From Athene noctua (taxonomy: Eukaryota > Chordata > Aves > Strigiformes > Strigidae), in NCBI RefSeq assembly GCF_965140245.1, contig NW_027437599.1:248001-312000 (forward strand): DNA of 64,000 bases. The letters are read 5' to 3'. Both the position numbers and the translations under genes were made by a program. Shown here in pieces: positions 22,001 through 34,836 of this stretch. The notes under the pieces are model-generated. The model was given only the letters and a program-made list of their open reading frames with translations, was not told the origin of the DNA and made no database searches. How positions within the stretch are numbered: the stretch's first letter is position 1; each line of letters begins with the position of its first letter.

Positions 22001-25000
22001 TGGTGAGATGTTCCGGGCCGCTGGCCGTGCCGTGGCGACGTGCCGGTCCCGGGTGGTGAGATGTTCCAGGCCGCTGGACGTGCCGTGGCGACGTGATGGC
22101 CCAGGGGGGTGAGATGTTCCGGGCCGCTGGTCGTGCCGTGGCGACGTGCAGGCCCCGGGTGGTGAGATATTCCGGTCCGCTGGCCGTGCCGTGGCGACGT
22201 GCCAGCGCAGGGTGGTGAGATGTTACAGTCCGCTGGCCGTGCTGTGGCGACGTGCCGGCCCACGGTGGTGAGATGTTACGGTCCGCCGACCGTGCCATGG
22301 CGACGTGCCGGCTCCAGGTGGTGAGATGTTCTGGTCCGCCGGCCGTGCCGTGGCGACGTGCCGGCCACAGGTGGTGAGATGTTCCGGTTCGCCTGCCGTG
22401 CCGTGGCGACGTGCCAGTCCCCGGTGGTGGTGAGATACTCCGGTCCGCTGGCCGTGCCCTGGCGACGTGCCGGTCCCAGGTGGTGAGATGTTCCGGGTCG
22501 CTGGCCTTGCCGTGGCGACGTGCTGGCCCCGGGTGCTGAGATGTTCCGGTTCGCTGGCCGTGCCGTGGCGACGTGCCGGTCCTGGCTGCTGAGATATTCC
22601 GTTCCGCTGGCCGTGCCGTGGCGACGTGCCGGCCCCGGGTAGTGAGATGTTCCCGTCCGCTGGCCGTGCCGTGGCGACGTGCCGGTCCCGGGTGGTGAGA
22701 TGTTCCGGTCCGCTGGCCGTGCCGTGGTGACGTGCCGGCCCCCGGAGGTGAGATGTTCCGGTCCGCTGGCCGTGCCGTGGCGACATGCCAGTACCGGGTA
22801 GTGAGATGTTCCGGTCCGCTGGCCGTGCCGTGGCGACGTGCCGGCCCCGGGAGGTGAGATGTTCCGGTCCGCTGGCCGTTCCGTGCCAACGTGCCAGTCC
22901 CGGGTAGTGACATGTTCCGGTCCGCTGGCCGTGCCGTTGCGACGTGGCGGCCCCGGGTTGTGTTGAGATGTTCCGGTCCGCTGGCCGTGCCGTGGCGACG
23001 TGCCGGTCCCGGGTGTTGAGATGTTCCGGGTCGCTGGCCTTGCCGTGGTGACGTGCCGGCCCCGGGTGCTGAGATGTTCCGGTTCGCTGGCCGTGCCGTG
23101 GCGACGTGCCGGCCCCGGGTGGTGAGATGTTCCGGTCCGCTGGCCGTGCCGTGGCGACGTGCCGGTCCCAGGTGGTGAGATGTTCCGGGTCGCTGGCCTT
23201 GCCGTGGCGACGTTCCGGCCCCGGGTGCTGAGATGTTCCGGTTCGCTGGCCGTGCCGTGGCGACGTGCCGGTCCTGGCTGCTGAGATATTCCGGGCCGCT
23301 GGCCGTGCCGTGGCAACGTGTCGCCCCAGGGCGCTGAGATGTTCCGGTCCGCTGGCCGTGCCGTGGCGACGTGCCGGTCCCGGGTGGTGAGATGTTCCGG
23401 TCCGCTGGCCATGCCGTGGCGACGTGGCGGCCCCGGGTGGTGGTGAGATGTTCAGTTCCGCTGGCCGTGCCGTGGCGACGTGCCGGCCCCGGGTAGTGAG
23501 ATGTTCCGGTCCGCTGGCCGTGCCGTGGCGACGTGCCGGTCCTGGGTGGTGAGATGTTCCGGGCCGCTGGCCGTGCCGTGGCGACGTGCCGGTCCCGGGT
23601 GGCGAGATGTTCCGGTCTGCTTGCTGTGCCGTGGCGATGTGCCGGTCCCGGGTGGTGGTGAGATGTTCCGGTCCGCTGGCCGTGCCGTGGCGACGTGCCG
23701 GTGCCGGGTGGTGAGATGTTCCGGTCCGCTGGCCGTGCCGTGGCGACGTGGCGGCCCCGGGTGGTGGTGAGATGTTCCGGTCCGCTGTCCGTGCCGTGGC
23801 GACTTGCCGGTCCCGGGTGGTGAGATGTTCCGGGCCGCTGGCCTTGACGTGGCGACGTGCCGGCCCCAGGTGCTGAGATGTTCCGGTTCGCTGGCCGTGC
23901 CGTGGCGACGTGCCGGCCCCGGGTGCTGAGATGTTCCGGTCCGCTGGCCGTGCCGTGGCGACGTGCCGACCCCGGGTGCTGAGATATTCCGGGCCACTGG
24001 CCGTGCCGTGGCGACGTGCCGACCCCGGGTGCTGAGATATTCCGGGCCGCTGGCCGTGCCGTGGCGACGTGCCGGTCTCGGGTGGTGAGATGTCCCGTTC
24101 CGCTGGCCGTGCCATGGCGACGTGCCGGCCCCGGGTGCTGAGATGTTCCGGTCCGCTGGCCGTGCCGTGCCGACGTGATGGCCCAGGGTGGTGAGATGTT
24201 CCGGGCTGCTGGTCGTGCCGTGCGACGTGCCGGTCCCGGGTGGTGAGATGTTCCGGTCCGCTGGCCGTGCCGTGCCGACGTGATGGCCCAGGGGGGTGAG
24301 ATGTTCCGGGCCGCTGGTCGTGCCGTGGCGACGTGCCGGTCCGGGTGGTGAGATGTTCCGGTCCGCTGGCCGTGCCGTGGCGACGTGATGGCCCTGGGTG
24401 GTGAGATGTTCCGGTCCGCTGGCCGTCCCATGGCAACGTGCCGGTCCCGGCTGGTGAGATGTTCCGGGCCACTGGCTGTGCTGTGGCGACGTGGCGGCCC
24501 GGAGTGGTGGTGAGATGTTCCGGTCCGCTGGCTGTGCCGTGGCGACGTGCCGGCCCCAGGTGGTGAGATGTTCTGGTACGCTGGCCGTGCCGTGCCGACG
24601 TGCCGGTCCCGGGTGGTGAGATGTTCCGGGCCGCTGGCCGTGCCGTGGCGACGTGCCGGTCCCGGGTGGTGAGATGTTCCGGGCCGCTAGCCGTGCCGTG
24701 GCGACGTGCCGGTCCCGGGTGGTGAGATATTCCGGGCCGCTGGCCGTGCCGTGGTGACGTGTCGACCCAGGGGGCTCAGATATTCCGGACCGCTGGCCGT
24801 GCCGTGGCGACGTGCCGGCCCCGGGTGCTGAGATGTTCCGGTCCGCTGGCCGTGCCGTGGCAACGTGCCGGTCCCGGGTGGTGAGATGTTCCGGGCCGCT
24901 GGCGGTGCCGTGGCGACGTGCCGGCCCCGGGTGGTGAGATGTTTCGGTTCGCTGGCCGTGCCGTGCTGACGTGCCGGTCACGTGTGATGAGATATTCCGG

Positions 25001-28000
25001 GCCGCTGGCCGTGCCGTGGCAACGTGTCGCCCAGCGGGCTGAGATATTCCGGGCCGCTGGCTGTGCCGTGGCGACGTGCCGGCCCAGGGTGGTGAGATGC
25101 TCCAGTCCGCTGGCCGTGCCGTGGCGACCTGCCGGCCCCAGGTGCTGAGATGTTCCGGTCCGCTGGCCGTGCCGTGGCGACGTGCTGGTCCCGGGTGGTG
25201 AGATGTTCAGGGCCGCTGGCCTTGCTGCGGCGACGTGCCGGCCCCGGGTGGTGAGATGTTCCGGTTCGCCGGCCGTGCCTTGGCGACGTGCCGGTCCAGG
25301 GTGGTGAGATGTTACGGTCCACTGGCCGTGCCGTGGCGATGTGCCGGACCTGGGTGGTGAGATGTTCCGGTCCGCTGGCCGTGCCGTGGCGATGTGCCCT
25401 TCCCGGGTAGTGAGATGTTCCGGGCCGCTGGCCGTGCCGCGGCGACGTGAGAGGCCAGGGTGGTGAGATGTTCCGTTCCGCTGGCCGTGCCATGGCGACG
25501 TGCCGGCCCCGGGTGCTGAGATGTACCGGTCCGCTGGCCGTGCCGTGGCGACGTGCCGACCCCGGGTGCTGAGATATTCCGGGCCGCTGGCCGTGCCGTG
25601 GCGACGTGCTGGTCCCGGGTGGTGAGATGTTCCAGTCCGCTGGCCGTGCCGTGGCGACGTGGCGGCCCCGGGTAGTGGTGAGATGTTCCGGTCCGCTGGC
25701 CTTGACGTGGCGACGTGCCGGCCCCGGGTGGTGAGATGTTCCGGTCCGCTGGCCGTGCCGTGGCGACGTGATGGCCCAGGGTGGTGAGATGTTCCGGGCC
25801 GCTGGTCGTGACGTGGCGATGTGCCGGTCCCGGGTGGTGAGATATTCCGGTCCGCTGGCCGTACCGTGGCGACGTGATGGCCCAGGGGGGTGAGATGTTC
25901 CGGGCCGCTGGTCGTCCCGTGGCGACGTGCCGGTCCCGGGTGGTGAGATGTTCCGGATCGCTGGCCGTGCCGTGGCGACGTGCCGGTCCCGGGCGGTGAG
26001 ATATTCAGGGCCGCTGGCCGTGCCGAGGCGACGTGCCGGTTCCGGGTAGTGAGATATTCTGGTCCGCTGGCCGTGCCGTAGCGACGTGCCGGTCCCGGGC
26101 GGTGAGATATTCCGGGCCGCTGGCCGTGCTGTGGCGACGTGCCGGTCCCGGGTGTTGAGATGTTCCAGGCCGCTGGCCGTGCCGTGGCGACGTGGCGGCC
26201 CCGGGTAGTGGTGAGATGTTCCGGTACGCTGGCCGTGCCGTGGTGACGTGATGGCCCAGGGGGGTGAGATGTTCCGGTCCGCTGGTCGTGCCGTGGCGAC
26301 GTGATGGCCCCGGGTGGTGAGATGTTCCGGGCCGCTGGCCGTGCCGTGGCAACGTGCCGGTCCCGGGTGGTGAGATATTCCGGGCCGCTGGCCGTGCCGT
26401 GGCGACGTGTCGCCCCAGGGGGCTCAGATATTCCGGACCGCTGGCCGTGCCGTGGCGACGTGCCGGCCCCGGGTGCTGAGATGTTCCGGTCCGCTGGCCG
26501 TGCCGTGGCAACGTGCCGGTCCCGGGTGGTGAGATATTCCGGGCCGCTGGCCGTGCCGTGGCAACGTGTCGCCCAGGGTGCTGAGATATTCCGGGCCGCT
26601 GGCTGTGCCGTGGCGACGTGCCGGCCCAGGGTGGTGAGATGCTCCAGTCCGCTGGCCGTGCCGTGGCGACGTGCCGGCCCCAGGTGGTGAGATGTTCCGG
26701 TCCGCTGGCCGTGCCGTGGCGACGTGCCGGTCCCGGGTGGTGGTGAGATATTCCGGTCCGCTGGCCGTGCCGTGGCGACGTGCCGGTCCCGGGTGGTTAG
26801 ATGTTCAGGGCCGCTGGCCTTGCTGCGGCGACGTGCCGGCCCCGGGTGGTGAGATGTTCCGGTTCGCTGGCCGTGCCGTGGCGACGTGCCAGTCCCGGGC
26901 GGTGAGATATTCAGGGCCGCTGGCCGTGCCGAGGCGACGTGCCGGTTCCGGGTAGTGAGATATTCTGGTCCGCTGGCCGTGCCGTGGTGACGTGCCAGTC
27001 CCGGGCGGTGAGATATTCCGGGCCGCTGGCCGTGCTGTGGCGACGTGCTGGTCCCGGGTGTTGAGATGTTCCAGGCCGCTGGCCGTGCCGTGGCGACGTG
27101 GCGGCCCCGGGTAGTGGTGAGATGTTCCGGTACGCTGGCCGTGCCGTGGCGACGTGATGGCCCAGGGGGGTGAGATGTTCCGGTCCGCTGGTCGTGCCGT
27201 GGCGACGTGATGGCCCTAGGAGGTGAGATGTTCCGGGCCGCTGGTCGTCCCGTGGCAACGTGCCGGTCCCGGGTGGCGAGATGTTCCGGTCCGCTGGCCG
27301 TCCCATGGCAACGTGCCGGTCCCGGGTGGTGAGATGTTCCGGGCCACTGGCTGTGCTGTGGCGACGTGGCGGCCCGGAGTGGTGGTGAGATGTTCCGGTC
27401 CGCGGGCTGTGCCGTGGCGATGTGACGGCCCCAGGTGGTGAGATGTTCCGGTCCGCTGGCCGTGCCGTGCCGACGTGCCGGTCCCGGGTGGTGAGATGTT
27501 CCGGGCCGCTAGCCGTGCCGTGGCAACGTGCCGGTCCCGGGTGGTGAGATGTTCCGGGCCGCTAGCCGTGCCGTGGCGACGTGCCGGTCCCGGGTGGTGA
27601 GATATTCCGGGCCGCTGGCCGTGCCGTGGCAACGTGTCGCCCAGGGGGCTGAGATATTCCGGGCCGCTGGCCGTGCCGTGGCGACCTGCCGGCCCCAGGT
27701 GCTGAGATGTTCCGGTCCGCTGGCCGTGCCGTGGCGACGTGCCGGTCCCGGGTGGTGGTGAGATATTCCGGTCCGCTGGCCGTGCCGTGGCGACGTGCCG
27801 GTCCCGGGTGGTGAGATGTTCAGGGCCGCTGGCCTTGCTGCGGTGACGTGCCGGCCCCGGGTGGTGAGATGTTCCAGTTCGCCGGCCGTGCCTTGGCGAC
27901 GGGCCGGCCCAGGGTGGTGAGATGTTACGGTCCACTGGCCGTGCCGTGGCGACGTGCCGGTTCCAGGTGGTGAGATGTTCCGGGCCGCTGGCCGTGCCAT

Positions 28001-28984
28001 GGCGACGTGCCGGTCCCGGGTGGTGGTGAGATGTTCCGGTCCGCTGGCCGTGCCGTTGCGACGTGCCGGCCCCGGGTGCTGAGATGTTCCGGTCCGTTGG
28101 CCGTGCTGTGGCAACGTGCCGGCCCCGGGTGGTGAGATGTTCCGGTTCGCTGGCCGTGCCGTGGCGACGTGCCTGCCCCAGCTGGTGAGGTGTTCCGGTC
28201 CGCTGGCCGTGCCGTGGCGATGTGCCGGCCCTGGGTGGTGAGATGTTCCGGTCCGCTGGCCGTGCCGTGGCGACGTGCCGGTCCCGGGTGGTGAGATGTT
28301 CCGGGCCGCTGGCCGTGCCGTGGCGACGTGCCGGTCCCGGGTGGTGAGATGTTCCGGGCCGCTGGCCGTGCCATGGCGACGTGATGGCCCAGGGGCGTGA
28401 GATGTTCCGGGCCGCTGGTCGTGCCGTGGCGACGTGTCGCCCAGGGGGCTGAGATATTCCGGGCCGCTGGCCGTGCCGTGGCGACGTGCCTGTCCCGGGT
28501 GGTGAGATATTCCAGGCCGCTGGCCGTGCCGTGGCGACGTGACGGCCCAGGGGCGTGAGATGTTCCGGGCCGCTGGTCGTGCCGTGGCGACGTGCGGGTC
28601 CCGGGTGGTGAGATGTTCCGGTCCGCTGGCTGTGCCGTGGCGACGTGGCGGCCCCGGGTAGTGGTGAGATGTTCCGGTCCGCTGGCCTTGCCGTGGCGAC
28701 GTGCCGGCCCCGGGTGGTGAGATGTTCCGGTCCGCTGGCCGTGCCGTGGCGATGTGATGGCCCAGGGTGGTGAGATGTTCCGGGCCGCTGGTCGTGCCGT
28801 GGCGACGTGCCGGTCCCGGGTGGTGAGATGTTCCGGATCGCTGGCCGTGCCGTGGCAACGTGTCGCCCAGGGGGCTGAGATATTCCGGGCCGCTGGCTGT
28901 GCCGTGGCGACGTGCCGGCCCAGGGTGGTGAGATGTTCCGGTTCGCTGGCCGTGCCGTGGCGACGTGCCGGTCCCGGGTGGTGG

Positions 28985-30370
28985 TGAGATATTCCGTTCC
29001 GCTGGCCATGCCGTGGCGACGTGCCGGTCCCGGGTGGTGAGATGTTCAGGGCCGCTGGCCTTGCCGTGGCGACGTGCCGGCCCCGGGTGGTGAGATGTTC
29101 CGGTCCGCTGGCCGTGCCGTTGCGACGTGCCGGCCCCGGCTGCTGAGATGTTCCGGTCCGTTGGCCGTGCCGTGGCAATGTGCCGGCCCCGGGTGGTGAG
29201 ATGTTCCGGTTTACTGGCCGTACCGTGGCGACGTGCCGGTCCCGGGTTGTGAGATGTTCCGGTCCGCTGGCCGTGCCGTGGCGATGTGCCGGCCCTGGGT
29301 GGTGAGATGTTCCGGTCCGCTGGCCGTGCCGTGGCGACGTGCCGGTCCCGGGTGGTGAGATGTTCCGGGCCGCTGGCCGTGCCGCGGTGACGTGAGAGGC
29401 CAGGGTGGTGAGATGTTCCGTTCCGCTGGCCGTGCCGTGGCGACGTGCCGGCCCCGGGTGCTGAGATGTTCCGGTCCGCTGGCCGTGCCGTGGCGACGTG
29501 ATGGCCCAGGGGCGTGAGATGTTCCGGGCCGCTGGTCGTGCCGTGGCGACGTGCCGGTCCCGGGTGGTGAGATGTTCCGGGCCACTGGCTGTGCTGTGGA
29601 GACGTGGCGGCCCCGAGTGTTGGTGAGATGTTCCGGTCTGCTGGCCGTTCCGTGGCGACGTGCCGGCCCCAGGTGGTGAGATGTTCCGGTCCGCTGGCCG
29701 TGCCGTGGCGACGTGCCGGTCCCGGGTGCTGAGATATTCTGGGCCGCTGGCCGTGCCGTGGCGACATGTCGCCCCAGGGGGCTGAGATATTCCGGACCGC
29801 TGGCCGTGCCGTGGCGACGTGCTGGCCCCGGGTGCTGAGATGTTCCGGTCCGCTGGCCGTGCCGTGGCAACGTGCCCGTCCCGGGTGGTGAGATGTTCCG
29901 GGCCGCTGGCGTTGCCGTGGCGACGTGCCGGTCCCGGGTGGTGAGATATTCCGGGCCGCTGGCCGTGCCTTGGCAACGTGTCACCCAGGGGGCTGAGATA
30001 TTCCAGGCCGCTGGCTGTGCCGTGGCGACGTGCCAGCCCCAGGTGCTGAGATATTCCGGTCCGCTGGCCGTGCCGTGGCGAAGTGCCGGTTCCGGGTGGT
30101 GAGATGTTCCGGGCCGCTGGCCGTGCCGTGGCGACGTTCCGGTCCCGGGTTGTGGTGAGATGTTCCGGTCTGCTGGCCGTGCCGTGGCGACGTGCCGGTC
30201 CCGGGTGGTGAGATGTTCTGGTCCGCTGGCCGTGCCGTGGCGACGTGCCGGTCCCGGGTGGTGGTGAGATGTTCCGGTCCGCTGGCCGTGCCGTGGCGAC
30301 GTGCCGGTACCGGGTGGTGAGATGTTCTGGTCCGCTGGCCGTGCCGTGGGGACGTGCCGGTCCCGGGTGC
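28985..30370 (+). repeat. Dispersed duplicated segment, member A (partner 33,719-34,836)
   Basis: This segment shares rare variants in the same order with 33,719-34,836: ATATTCCGTTCCGCTGGCC, CCGGCTGCTGAGATG, TTCCGGTTTACTGGCCGTACC, CTGTGGAGACGTGG, GTGTCACCCAGGGGGCTG and CCGTGGGGACG. The offset falls in steps from 4,734 to 4,628, 4,575 and 4,466 bp, that is by two, one and two monomers. Member A therefore holds about five more monomers than member B. Confidence 0.85.
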
Positions 30371-31382
30371 TGAGATATTCTGGGCCGCTGGCCGTGCCGT
30401 GGCGACATGTCGCCCCAGGGGGCTGAGATATTCCGGACTGCTGGCCGTGCCGTGGCGACGTGCCGGCCCCGGGTGCTGAGGTGTTCCGGTCCGCTGGCCG
30501 TGCCGTGGCGACGTGCCCGTCCCGGGTGGTGAGATGTTCCGGGCCGCTGGCGTTGCCGTGGCGACGTGCCGGTCCCGGGTGGTGAGATATTCCGGTCCGC
30601 TGGCCGTGCCGTGGCGACGTGCCGGTCCCCGGTGGTGAGATATTCCGGTCCACTTGCCGTGCCGTGGCGACGTGCCGGCCCCGGTGGTGAGATGTTCCGG
30701 TCCGCTGGCGTTGCCGTGGCGACGTGCCGGCCCCGGGTGGTGAGATGTTCCGGGCCGCTGGCCGTGCCGTGGCAACGTGCCGGTCCCGGGTGGTGAGATA
30801 TTCCGGGCCGCTGGCCGTGCCGTGGCAACGTGTCGCCCAGGGGGCTGAGATATTCCGGGCAGCTGGCTGTGCCGTGGCGACGTGCCGGCCCAGGGTGGTG
30901 AGATGCTCCGGTCCGCTGGCCGTGCCGTGGTGACCTGCCGGCCCCAGGTGCTGAGATGTTCCGGTCCGCTGGCCGTGCCGTGGCGACGTGCCGGTCCCGG
31001 GTGGTGGTGAGATATTCCGGTCCGCTGGCCTTGCCGTGGCCACGTGCCGGCCCCGGGTGGTGAGATGTTCCGGTTCGCCGGCCGTGCCGTGGCGACGTGC
31101 CGGCCCCGGGTGGTGAGATGTTCCGGGCCGCTGGCCGTGCCGTGGCGACGTGCCGGCCCAGGGTGGTGAGATGTTCCGGGCCGCTGGCCGTGCCGTGGCG
31201 ACGTGCCGGTCCCGGGTGGTGAGATGTTCCGGTCCGCTGGCCGTGCCGTGGCGACGTGATGGCCCAGGGTGGTGAGATGTTCCGGTCCGCTGGCCGTGCC
31301 ATGGCGACGTGCCGGCCCAGGGTGGTGAGATGTTCCGGTCCGCTGGCCGTGCCGTGGCGACGTGACGGCCCAGGGGGGTGAG

Positions 31383-31580
31383 ATGTTCCGGGCCGCTGGC
31401 CGTGCCGTGACGACGTGCCGGCCAGGGGTGGTGAGATGTTCAGGTCTGCTGGCCTTGCCGTGGCGACGTGCCGGCCCCAGGTGGTGAGATGTTCCGGTTC
31501 GCTGGCCTTGCCGTGGCGTCGTGCCGGCCCCGGGTGGTGAGATGTTCCAGTTCGCCGGCCGTGCCGTGGCGACGTGCCGG
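31383..31580 (+). repeat. Short duplicated segment repeated at 35,321 and about 36,911
   Basis: The order CCGTGACGACGTGCCGGCC, GTTCAGGTCTGCTGGCC and GTTCCGGTTCGCTGGCCTTG occurs here, again at 35,321-35,518 (offset 3,938) and in a more diverged form at about 36,911-37,110. The three copies show that this part of the array was also shaped by duplications of several kb, now partly blurred by later changes. Confidence 0.75.
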
Positions 31581-33718
31581 CCCCGGGTGGTGAGATGTTC
31601 CGGGCCGGTGGCCATGCCGTGGCGACGTGCCGGCCCAGGGTGGTGAGATGTTCCGGGCCGGTGGCCATGCCGTGGCGACGTGCCGGCCCAGGGTGGTGAG
31701 ATGTTCCGGGCCGCTGGCCGTGCCGTGGCAACGTGCCGGTCCCAGGTGGTGAGATATTCCGGGCCGCTGGCCGTGCCGTGGCAACGTGTCGCCCAGGGGG
31801 CTGAGATATTCCGGGCCGCTGGCTGTGCCGTGGCTACGTGCCGGCCCAGGGTGGTGAGATGCTCCGGTCCGCTGGCCGTGCCGTGGCGACCTGCCGGCCC
31901 CAGGTGATGAGATGTTCTGGTCCGCTGGCCGTGCCGTGTCGACGTGCCGGCCCCGGGTGGTGAGATGTTCCGGGCCGCTGGCCGTGCCGTGGCGACGTGC
32001 CGGCCCAGGGTGGTGAGATGTTCCGGGCCGCTGGCCGTGCCGTGGCGACGTGCCGGTCCCGGGTGGTGAGATGTTCCGGACCGCTGGCCGTGCCATGGCG
32101 ACGTGATGGCCCTGGGGGGTGAGATGTTCCCGGCCGCTGGTCGTCCCGTGGCGACGTGCCGGTCCCGGGTGGTGAGATGTTCCGGTCCGCTGGCCGTGCC
32201 GTGGCAACGTGCCGGTCCCGGGTGGTGAGATGTTCCGGGCCACTGGCTGTGCTGTGGCGACGTGGCGGCCCGGAGTGGTGGTGAGATGTTCCGGTCCGCT
32301 GGCTGTGCCGTGGCGACGTGCCGGCCCCAGGTGGTGAGATGTTCCGGTCCGCTGGCCGTGCCGTGGCGACGTGCCAGTCCCGGGTGGTGAGATGTTCCGG
32401 GCCGCTGGCCGTGCCGTGGCGACGTGCCAGTCCCGGGTGGTGAGATATTCCGGGCCGCTGGCTGTGCCGTGGCGACGTGCCGGCCCAGGGTGGTGAGATG
32501 CTCCGGTCCGCTGGCCGTGCCGTTACGACCTGCCGGCCCCAGGTGCTGAGATGTTCCGGTCCGCTGGCCGTGCCGTGGCGACGTGCCGGTCCCGGGTGGT
32601 GGTGAGATATTCCGGTCCGCTGGCCGTGCCGTGGCGACGTGCCGGTCCCGGGTGGTGAGATGTTCCGGGCCGCTGGCCGTGCCGTGGCGACGTGCGGGCC
32701 CCGGTGGTGAGATGTTCCGGGCCGCTGGCCCTGCCGTGGCGACGTGCCGGTCCCGAGTGGTGAGAAGTTCCGGTCCGCTGGCCGTGCTGTGGCGACGTGC
32801 CGACCCCGGGTGCTGAGATGTTCCGGTCCGCTGGCCGTACCGTGGCGACGTGCCGGTCCCTGGTGGTGAGATGTTCCGGGCCGCTGGCGTTGCCGTGGCT
32901 ACGTGCCGGCCCCGGGTGGTGAGATGTTCCGGGCCGCTGGCCGTGCCGTGGCAACGTGTCGCCCAGGGGGCTGAGATATTTCGGGCCGCTGGCTGTGCCG
33001 TGGCGACGTGCCACTCCCGGGTATTGAGATGTTCCGGTCCGCTGGCCGTGCCGTGGCGACGTGCCGGTCCCGGGTGGTGAGATGTTCCGGGCCGCTGGCC
33101 GTGCCGTGGCGACGTGCCGGTCCCGGGTGGTGAGATATACCGGGCCGCTGGCTGTGCCGTGGCGACGTGCCGGCCCAAGGTGATGAGGTGTTACAGGCCG
33201 CTGTCCGTGCCGTGGCGACGTGCCGGTCCAGGGGGGTGAGATGTTCCGGGCCGCTGGCCGTGCCGTAGCGACGTGCCGGCCCAGGGTGGTGAGATGCTCC
33301 GGTCCGCTGGCGGTGCCGTGGCGACGTGCCGGCCCCAGGTGCTGAGATGTTTCGGTCCGCTGGCCGTGCTGTGGCGACGTGCCGGTCCCGGGTGGTTGTG
33401 AGATATTCTGGTCCGCTGGCCGTGCCGTGGCGACGTGCCGGCCCCGGGTGGTGAGATGTTCCGGTCCGCTGGCCGTGCCGTGCCGACGTGCCGGTCCCGG
33501 GTGGTGAGATATTCCTGGCCTCTGGCCGTGCCGTGGCAAAGTGTCGCCCAGGGGGCTGAGATATTCCGGGCCGCTGGCTGTGCCGTGGCGACGTGCCGGC
33601 CCAGGGTGGTGAGATGCTCCGGTCCGCTGGCCGTGCCGTGGCGACCTGCCGGCCCCAGGTGCTGAGATGTTCCGGTCCGCTGGCCGTGCCGTGGCGACGT
33701 GCCGGTCCCGGGTGGTGG

Positions 33719-34836
33719 TGAGATATTCCGTTCCGCTGGCCATGCCGTGGCGACGTGCCGGTCCCGGGTGGTGAGATGTTCAGGGCCGCTGGCCTTGCCG
33801 TGGCGACGTGCCGGCCCCGGGTGGTGAGATGTTCCGGTCCGCTGGCCGTGCCGTTGCGACGTGCCGGCCCCGGCTGCTGAGATGTTCCGGTCCGTTGGCC
33901 GTGCCGTGGCAATGTGCCGGCCCCGGGTGGTGAGATGTTCCGGTTTACTGGCCGTACCGTGGCGACGTGCCGGTCCCGGGTTGTGAGATGTTCCGGTCCG
34001 CTGGCCGTGCCGTGGCGATGTGCCGGCCCCGGGTGCTGAGATGTTCCGGTCCGCTGGCCGTGCCGTGGCGACGTGCCGACCCCGGGTGGTGAGATGTTCC
34101 AGGCCGCTGGCCGTGCCGTGGCGACGTGATGGCCCAGGGGCGTGAGATGTTCCGGGCCGCTGGTCGTGCCGTGGCGACGTGCCGGTCCCGGGTGGTGAGA
34201 TGTTCCGGGCCACTGGCTGTGCTGTGGAGACGTGGCGGCCCCGAGTGTTGGTGAGATGTTCCGGTCTGCTGGCCGTTCCGTGGCGACGTGCCGGCCCCAG
34301 GTGGTGAGATGTTCCGGTCCGCTGGCCGTGCCGTGGCGACGTGCCGGTCCCGGGTGCTGAGATATTCTGGGCCGCTGGCCGTGCCGTGGCGACGTGCCGG
34401 CCCCGGGTGCTGAGATGTTCCGGTCCGCTGGCCGTGCCGTGGTAATGTGCCCGTCCCGGGTGGTGAGATGTTCCGGGCCGCTGGCGTTGCCGTGGCGACG
34501 TGCCGGTCCCGGGTGGTGAGATATTCCGGGCCGCTGGCCGTGCCTTGGCAACGTGTCACCCAGGGGGCTGAGATATTCCAGGCCGCTGGCTGTGCCGTGG
34601 CGACGTGCCAGCCCCAGGTGCTGAGATATTCCGGTCCGCTGGCCGTGCCGTGGCGAAGTGCCGGTTCCGGGTGGTGAGATGTTCTGGTCCGCTGGCCGTG
34701 CCGTGGCGACGTGCCGGTCCCGGGTGGTGGTGAGATGTTCCGGTCCGCTGGCCGTGCCGTGGCGACGTGCCGGTACCGGGTGGTGAGATGTTCTGGTCCG
34801 CTGGCCGTGCCGTGGGGACGTGCCGGTCCCGGGTGG
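33719..34836 (+). repeat. Dispersed duplicated segment, member B
   Basis: Shorter partner of 28,985-30,370. Missing units include the monomer with ATGTCGCCCCAGGGGGCTG present near 29,765. The match ends near 34,836, where GGTGGTGAGATGTTCCGG replaces GGTGCTGAGATATTCTGG. Losses are in whole monomers. Confidence 0.85.

Larger units (their letters stand above)
994..24984 (+). repeat. Monomer subtype with CACGTG palindrome (12 copies)
   Basis: A monomer reading GGTCACGTGTGATGAGATAT carries a CACGTG palindrome in place of the usual CCCGGG. It starts at 994, 3,879, 5,003, 6,927, 8,051, 10,940, 11,365, 12,489, 15,378, 18,048, 19,059 and 24,979. Nearly all copies are explained by the listed duplications of one ancestral monomer, so their number is not evidence of selection for an E-box. 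Confidence 0.75.
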
